Below the pieces are notes generated by a model. The model was given only the letters and a program-made list of their open reading frames with translations. It did not search any database and had not been told where the DNA came from. Shown one piece after another: positions 5,157 to 8,558 of a DNA stretch of 8,558 bases (within the stretch, counting starts at the first letter, position 1; every line of letters begins with the position of its first letter). Source of the DNA: Streptosporangiaceae bacterium (GTDB lineage: Bacteria > Actinomycetota > Actinomycetes > Streptosporangiales > Streptosporangiaceae). The stretch spans positions 1 to 8,558 of the forward strand of contig JASIGS010000146.1 in assembly GCA_030052355.1 (NCBI GenBank). Direction: 5' to 3'. The translations under genes and the position numbers were made by a program.

Positions 5157-6371
5157 TTCTTCGGACCGAGGGAGCAGCTGCGGGCTGTTACTGCTCGCCC
5201 GGCTGCCGAAGTACAGGCTCATCGCGATCGCGACGGCGACGCCGAGCATTCCGGCCATGGCGTAGATCGCCCGGGGACTGAGCACGGCGGCGATCGCGCC
5301 CCCTGCCAGCAGCGAGACGCCCTGCGCACCCCCAACAAGGGCGTTGATAGCAGCCGATACCCGGCCCCGCATCGCATCGGGCGTGCGGGTGACGAACAGG
5401 GTCGAGGCGCAGACGTTCGCGTAACCGTTTCCGGTCCCGCCGAGGACCGACAGCGGCACGAGCATCCAGACCGCCGGGACTATGGCGAACGGGACAAGAG
5501 CGGCGCAGGTGACAGCCGCGCCCACGACAACCGCCCAGGTCCGGGCGCGCTCGGTGCTCAGCCTTCCGGCGCCCAGTGATCCGGCGACAATTCCGGCAAT
5601 CCACGCGGTCTCGGCGACCCCGTACCATACGGCTCCGGCGTGCAGCGTGGCCCGGACGAGGAAGACGAGCACGACGTCGACCATGCCGACCAACAGGACC
5701 AGCACCACTATGCCGACGACGAGCGGGCCGAGCACTGGGTCGGCGCGCAGGAACTCGAAGCCTCCCCGGCCCCTGACGGCGCCGCCGTCGGAACCGACCG
5801 CCGACGGTGTCCGGCGGGTGCGGACCAGCCCGGCCGCCACCGTCACGACGACGAAGGTGATCGCGTCAACGGCCAGCGGGAGCCCGGTACCGAACGCCCC
5901 GGCGAGCAGACCGCCGACTGCCGGCGCGCCCACCAGAACAAGGGCGTTGAGCGACTGCTGCGCCGACACGGCTTCGGCTACATGGTCCTCGCCGGCTATC
6001 CGGGGAACGAGCGCCGACCAGGTGCTGCCCGCCAGCGAGGCGGCCGCGCCGAGAACGGCGACGAGCGCCACGATGGCCACGACCGAGTGCACGAACACGA
6101 GAGGAACCGTGCACGCCACCTCGAGCACTCCGGCGACAACGAGGAGCCGCCGAGAGTCGTGCGAGTCCACGAGCCGGCCCACCAGGCGGGACAGGAACAG
6201 CAAGGGGATGATCCCCGCTGCGAGCAGCAAGCCGACCTCGTAGGGCCGGGCGCCGTCGGCCTGCAGGCGAAGGGTGAGCGCGACCAGCGCCACCTCGTCG
6301 CCGAACGTCGACACCATCCGCCCGGTTAGGGCGATGAGGAGGTCTCTCCGACCAGGGCCAATGTTAAGCAT
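5142..6371 (-). CDS. MFS transporter, probable drug/metabolite exporter
   Basis: A 409-residue integral membrane protein of the major facilitator superfamily, most like the proton-driven exporter group. Hydrophobic segments occur throughout (for example about 44-62, 75-94, 96-115, 138-158, 160-182, 218-240, 255-268, 280-295, 298-318, 345-365, 368-388), consistent with 10-12 helices. A motif A-like loop GRLVDSHDSRR (65-75) follows helix 2, and TPDAMRGRVSA (330-340) resembles the cytoplasmic loop of the C-terminal half. The short N-terminus MLNIGPGRRDLLIALTGRMV and the length are normal. The ATG lies inside a 36-bp palindrome with no Shine-Dalgarno; a TTGACC/TACTGT promoter places transcription start at about the ATG, so leaderless translation is likely. 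A divergent ArsR-like regulator gene is adjacent and probably controls it. Substrate is unknown. Confidence 0.92.
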   Translation of the reverse strand: MLNIGPGRRDLLIALTGRMVSTFGDEVALVALTLRLQADGARPYEVGLLLAAGIIPLLFLSRLVGRLVDSHDSRRLLVVAGVLEVACTVPLVFVHSVVAIVALVAVLGAAASLAGSTWSALVPRIAGEDHVAEAVSAQQSLNALVLVGAPAVGGLLAGAFGTGLPLAVDAITFVVVTVAAGLVRTRRTPSAVGSDGGAVRGRGGFEFLRADPVLGPLVVGIVVLVLLVGMVDVVLVFLVRATLHAGAVWYGVAETAWIAGIVAGSLGAGRLSTERARTWAVVVGAAVTCAALVPFAIVPAVWMLVPLSVLGGTGNGYANVCASTLFVTRTPDAMRGRVSAAINALVGGAQGVSLLAGGAIAAVLSPRAIYAMAGMLGVAVAIAMSLYFGSRASSNSPQLLPRSEEPVSS

Positions 6372-6396
6372 ATACTGAACAGTATTTGCTTAACAT
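6361..6396. promoter_or_regulatory. 36-bp palindromic operator between MFS exporter and ArsR-like regulator
   Basis: ATGTTAAGCA (6361-6370) is the exact reverse complement of TGCTTAACAT (6387-6396), and inside it ATACTG (6372-6377) matches CAGTAT (6380-6385). Of 18 symmetric pairs 16 are complementary; only T6371/T6386 and the central A6378/A6379 break symmetry. It covers the exporter ATG (6369-6371) and the predicted exporter -10. The length of symmetry (three to four helical turns) suits a dimeric winged-helix regulator or two dimers. It is also AT-rich relative to its surroundings. Confidence 0.75.
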
Positions 6397-6407
6397 CTTC
6401 CGGTCAA
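6379..6407 (-). promoter_or_regulatory. Predicted leaderless promoter of the MFS gene
   Basis: On the minus strand TTGACC (complement of 6402-6407) and TACTGT (complement of 6379-6384) are 17 bp apart. The -35 matches the consensus at five of six bases; the -10 is weaker but keeps the first TA and final T. A start 7-8 bases after the -10 coincides with the ATG at 6371. The -10 lies inside the palindrome, so an occupied operator would exclude polymerase. Confidence 0.5.
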
Positions 6408-6453
6408 GCGGTAAACGCTGAGATCCGCGCTCTAGCGATAGCCTCTGAGAGCG

Positions 6454-7095
6454 ATGTCCGAGGGTAATGAGCAGGGGCGACCGGCGGACGCTGTCCGCCA
6501 TCGCTTCGAGAATCCGCGCAGTATCCGGGCTCTGGCGCACCCGGCCCGGCTGGCCATCATCGACGCCCTGGCGACGGGCGAAGAGCTGACCGCTGCCCAA
6601 GCCGCGGAGTTGACGGGGCTCAGCCCGAGCGCGACCGCGTACCACCTGAAGCTCCTGGAGCGGTACGGGGTCGTTGAAACGGCACCGCCGAGACCGGACC
6701 GCCGGGAGCGGCCGTGGCGGGCGGCGGACCGCCATATCCAGGTGTCTCTTGATACCTCCACGCCCGCCGGGTCGTCGGCTGCCGCAGCCGTCGAATCGGC
6801 GATCGTCGACTCGACTCGTGCCGTGGCTGTCGATTTCACCGAGAGCAGCTACGCGGAGCCTGAAGAGTGGCGGAAGGGACTCCTGAACAACGTTGACCTC
6901 TGGCTGACCGCTGAGGAGTTCCAGCGGGTGGGCGAGCAGCTAGTCGCGGTGCTCGAGCCGTACCGCGGGCGCCCGCGCCCGGCGGACACCAGGGTGGTCA
7001 GGGTCATGAACATCGTCGTGCCGCACAGGCGCGCTACAGGGCACCAGTCGCGCCGGGACCAGGACCATCGCGGGGATAGCGGCGGACATCGCTGA
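6454..7095 (+). CDS. ArsR-like winged helix-turn-helix transcriptional regulator
   Basis: A 213-residue regulator with the DNA-binding domain at the N-terminus: RSIRALAHPARLAIIDAL (22-39) is the typical ArsR/HTH_20 first helix, followed by TAAQAAELTGLSPSATAYHL (46-65), the recognition helix, and LKLLERYGVVE (65-75), the wing entry. The central and C-terminal part (about 95-190) carries EEWRKGLLNN, LTAEEFQRVGEQL and the family tail RVVRVMNIVVPHRR, then a short basic/hydrophilic end. No cysteine pair for metal binding is seen in the recognition helix, so a metal-sensing role is unlikely; an organic ligand or none is more probable. It is divergent from the MFS gene with an 82-bp gap containing the palindrome, the usual arrangement of a local repressor of an exporter. 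Its Shine-Dalgarno is weak (GAGAG). Confidence 0.88.
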   Translation: MSEGNEQGRPADAVRHRFENPRSIRALAHPARLAIIDALATGEELTAAQAAELTGLSPSATAYHLKLLERYGVVETAPPRPDRRERPWRAADRHIQVSLDTSTPAGSSAAAAVESAIVDSTRAVAVDFTESSYAEPEEWRKGLLNNVDLWLTAEEFQRVGEQLVAVLEPYRGRPRPADTRVVRVMNIVVPHRRATGHQSRRDQDHRGDSGGHR

Positions 7096-7138
7096 GCCCC
7101 AGATCAGATCGCCGCAAAGAATGCTCGGGCTAGGTGAG

Positions 7139-7171
7139 CGCGGGGAACTACTGCAGGGCAAGAGTTCCGCG
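7139..7171 (+). terminator. Imperfect hairpin downstream of the regulator gene
   Basis: CGCGGGGAACT (7139-7149) pairs with AGTTCCGCG (7163-7171) over 9 bp with two extra G on the left arm and a 13-nt loop. It is 43 bases after the regulator stop, without a T tract. It may end that transcript before the next gene, which starts at 7257. Confidence 0.3.
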
Positions 7172-7256
7172 ATTGAAGACAACCGCCAGGGAAGTCGGGC
7201 GGCCGACGCGCAGTTGACGCAAGCGAAGTCTTCCGACAGTCAGGAGGGACCGGCAG

Positions 7257-7562
7257 ATGCAGGCGATCATCGACGGAACGGTTGTGGCGGATGCGCCGCA
7301 GTCGGACCTCATATCCATTGAGGGCAACTACTACTTCCCCCCGTCCTCCATCAGCACTGGCGTGCTCAGCGACAGCCCGACGCCCTATACCTGCCCGTGG
7401 AAGGGCGTCTGCCAGTATCACGACGTCTCGGTGGACGGCTCGACTCATCACGACGCTGCCTGGAGTTACCCGGAGCCGTACCCGTCGTCTTTCGACCGCG
7501 TCGGCAAGGACTACTCCGGCTATGTCGCCTTCGACAAGCAGCAGGTCACGATCGGCGACTGA
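7257..7562 (+). CDS. DUF427 (NTP_transf_9) domain protein
   Basis: A 101-residue single-domain protein of the DUF427 family; function is not established. Seen: IIDGTVVADAPQSDLISIEG (4-23) then NYYFPPSSI (24-32), and the family core TPYTCPWKGVCQYHDVSVDG (42-61), followed by AAWSYPEPYPSSFDRVGKDY (67-86) and YVAFDKQQVTI (89-99). The CPWKG and WSYPEPYP motifs are the family signature. The start is supported by GGAGGG about nine bases upstream of ATG. Length is normal for the family. It converges on the RIO kinase gene, whose stop codon is only 14 bases beyond its own end. Confidence 0.92.
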   Translation: MQAIIDGTVVADAPQSDLISIEGNYYFPPSSISTGVLSDSPTPYTCPWKGVCQYHDVSVDGSTHHDAAWSYPEPYPSSFDRVGKDYSGYVAFDKQQVTIGD

Positions 7563-7576
7563 AGCCCGGGCACCAG

Positions 7577-8479
7577 CTACGCCAGCCGCGCCTCCTGGCA
7601 CAGGAGCAAGGCGAGGTCAGCAGGCCCGGGCGAGACACCGGCAAGCCCGCGGGCGGTGAACCAGCGCGCGACGTTCTCCGCGTCGCGGTCGAGGAAGGTG
7701 GCGCCGCGCGGGTTGGCGATCACGTCCACGACCTGCGGCATGTCGATCATGATCAGCTGTCCGTTGTGGACAAGCAGGTTGTATGCGGACAGGTCGCCGT
7801 GGGCGTAGCCCATGCTGGCCAGGGTGCTGGCCGCTGTAACGAGCTGTTCCCAGAGCGCGGCGAGCTCGCGGTGGTCCGGCCTGGTATCAGCCAGGCGCGG
7901 TGCCGCCTGGCCGTCGGCATCGCCGACGAACTCGAGCAGGACCTCGGTACCCAGGACCTGTACCGGATAGGGGACCGGCAGCCCGGCGGCCCGGAATCTG
8001 CTGAGCGCCGCGAACTCGGCCGCCGCCCATTGCTCGGCGATCATCGCCAGCCCAGCCCGGGACCTGGCGGCCATGGCGCGGTTCGCGCGCGACTCGCGAA
8101 CGCGCCTGCCCTCCAGGTACTCGCTGTCCCGCTGGAACATCCGGTGCTCGGCGCCGCGGTAGCGCTTGGCGGCAAGCAGGCAGGACCGACCTGTTTCAGG
8201 CACGCCGCGACGCAGCAGGAAGACGTCGGCTTCCTTGCCCGTCTTGAGGACGCCTAGCTCGGTATCAACAGCTGCGAGGTCCGTGACGAGCCACTGCGGG
8301 TACGGCCGCGGGCCTCGCTCAGTCGGCGAGGACTGGTCCCAGGTAGACCAGCGATCCCCTTCGGGCACCTCGTCGCGCTCTGGAGGCAGCGACGGACGGT
8401 GCCGGTCGCGCTTGAGGAAGGTCGGTTCTTCGTCGTCAAAACGCGGCTTGCCGCGACGGGGATACGCAGAGCGTGGCAC
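7577..8479 (-). CDS. RIO-family serine protein kinase
   Basis: A 300-residue atypical protein kinase of the RIO family. Seen: after a 60-residue charged N-terminal extension, the nucleotide-binding loop KTGKEADVF (79-87), the ATP-anchoring lysine K105 in LLAAKRYR, hinge LLEFVGD (181-187), the catalytic loop HGDLSAYN (227-234; Asp229, Asn234) and the metal-binding Asp246 in IMIDMPQ. All catalytic residues are present, so activity is expected. Bacterial RIO kinases are widespread in actinobacteria but their targets are unknown; the archaeal and eukaryotic relatives act in ribosome maturation. GTG at 8479 has AGGAG about nine bases upstream, and the frame is closed by a stop at 8527-8525 with no other start, so this start is firm. 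A short overlapping frame with a stronger SD lies upstream. Confidence 0.93.
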   Translation of the reverse strand: MPRSAYPRRGKPRFDDEEPTFLKRDRHRPSLPPERDEVPEGDRWSTWDQSSPTERGPRPYPQWLVTDLAAVDTELGVLKTGKEADVFLLRRGVPETGRSCLLAAKRYRGAEHRMFQRDSEYLEGRRVRESRANRAMAARSRAGLAMIAEQWAAAEFAALSRFRAAGLPVPYPVQVLGTEVLLEFVGDADGQAAPRLADTRPDHRELAALWEQLVTAASTLASMGYAHGDLSAYNLLVHNGQLIMIDMPQVVDVIANPRGATFLDRDAENVARWFTARGLAGVSPGPADLALLLCQEARLA

Positions 8480-8528
8480 TGGTGAGGCTCCTGAAGGACG
8501 GAATGCGGGCGGGCAGCATGAAGGTCAT
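8436..8528 (-). CDS. Possible 30-codon leader ORF overlapping the RIO kinase start
   Basis: ATG at 8528 (minus) is preceded by GGGAGGG with a 5-nt gap, a better ribosome binding site than that of the kinase gene. The frame encodes 30 residues (starting MTFMLPARIPSF) and stops with TGA at 8436, about 40 bases inside the kinase gene in a different frame. It could be a translated leader that affects kinase translation, or a chance frame. No similarity is recognised. Confidence 0.22.
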   Translation of the reverse strand: MTFMLPARIPSFRSLTSATLCVSPSRQAAF

Positions 8529-8558
8529 CTGGTCCCTCCCTTCCGCTCAGCGAGCCTC

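Noticed and set aside
4758..6329. Several plus-strand frames antisense to the MFS gene or overlapping the acetyltransferase gene
   Set aside because: They are shadows of coding sequence in a high-GC genome; translations are Arg/Thr/Pro-rich and lack motifs, while the MFS and GNAT frames are clear.
7397..8257. Plus-strand frame of 286 codons
   Set aside because: It is antisense to the RIO kinase and overlaps DUF427 out of frame; the kinase catalytic motifs establish the true strand.

Overview
This is a high-GC window whose GC-biased third codon positions, GTG starts, strong GGAGG-type ribosome binding sites and apparently leaderless promoters point to an actinobacterium. The block of serine tRNA(GGA), small SRP RNA and dnaX is a familiar chromosomal arrangement in that phylum. 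The genus cannot be named from the sequence.

Layout. Positions 1-1445 (minus) hold the N-terminal 481 codons of dnaX, running off the left edge in its Ala/Pro/Ser-rich linker. The small SRP RNA lies directly upstream of it on the same strand, and tRNA-Ser(GGA) is encoded on the plus strand at 1701-1788. From about 1990 to 3885 there is an accessory-looking segment with two back-to-back toxin-antitoxin-type modules. The minus-strand module is a helix-turn-helix protein followed by a 150-codon frame that resembles a RelE/ParE-fold toxin; that frame has no ATG, GTG or TTG start in a suitable place and probably starts at CTG. The plus-strand module is a clear HigB toxin / HigA antitoxin pair. Each module has an inverted-repeat operator merged with its promoter.

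Then come small plus-strand genes: a YCII/DGPF-family protein and a GNAT acetyltransferase. They are followed by a divergent pair, an MFS exporter (minus) and an ArsR-like winged-helix regulator (plus). Between these two lies a 36-bp nearly perfect palindrome that overlaps the exporter start codon and its predicted leaderless promoter, which suggests direct repression of the exporter by the regulator. The right end holds a DUF427 protein (plus) converging on a RIO-family kinase (minus).

How the parts work together. The left end is housekeeping: replication clamp loading, protein targeting and translation. The middle is two self-regulated stress or maintenance modules. The right part is a regulated efflux locus plus unrelated single genes. 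The points most worth following are the CTG-started toxin-like gene with its uncharacterised HTH partner, the exporter palindrome, and an 8-mer (CTGAACAG) that forms the arms or core of two different operators.
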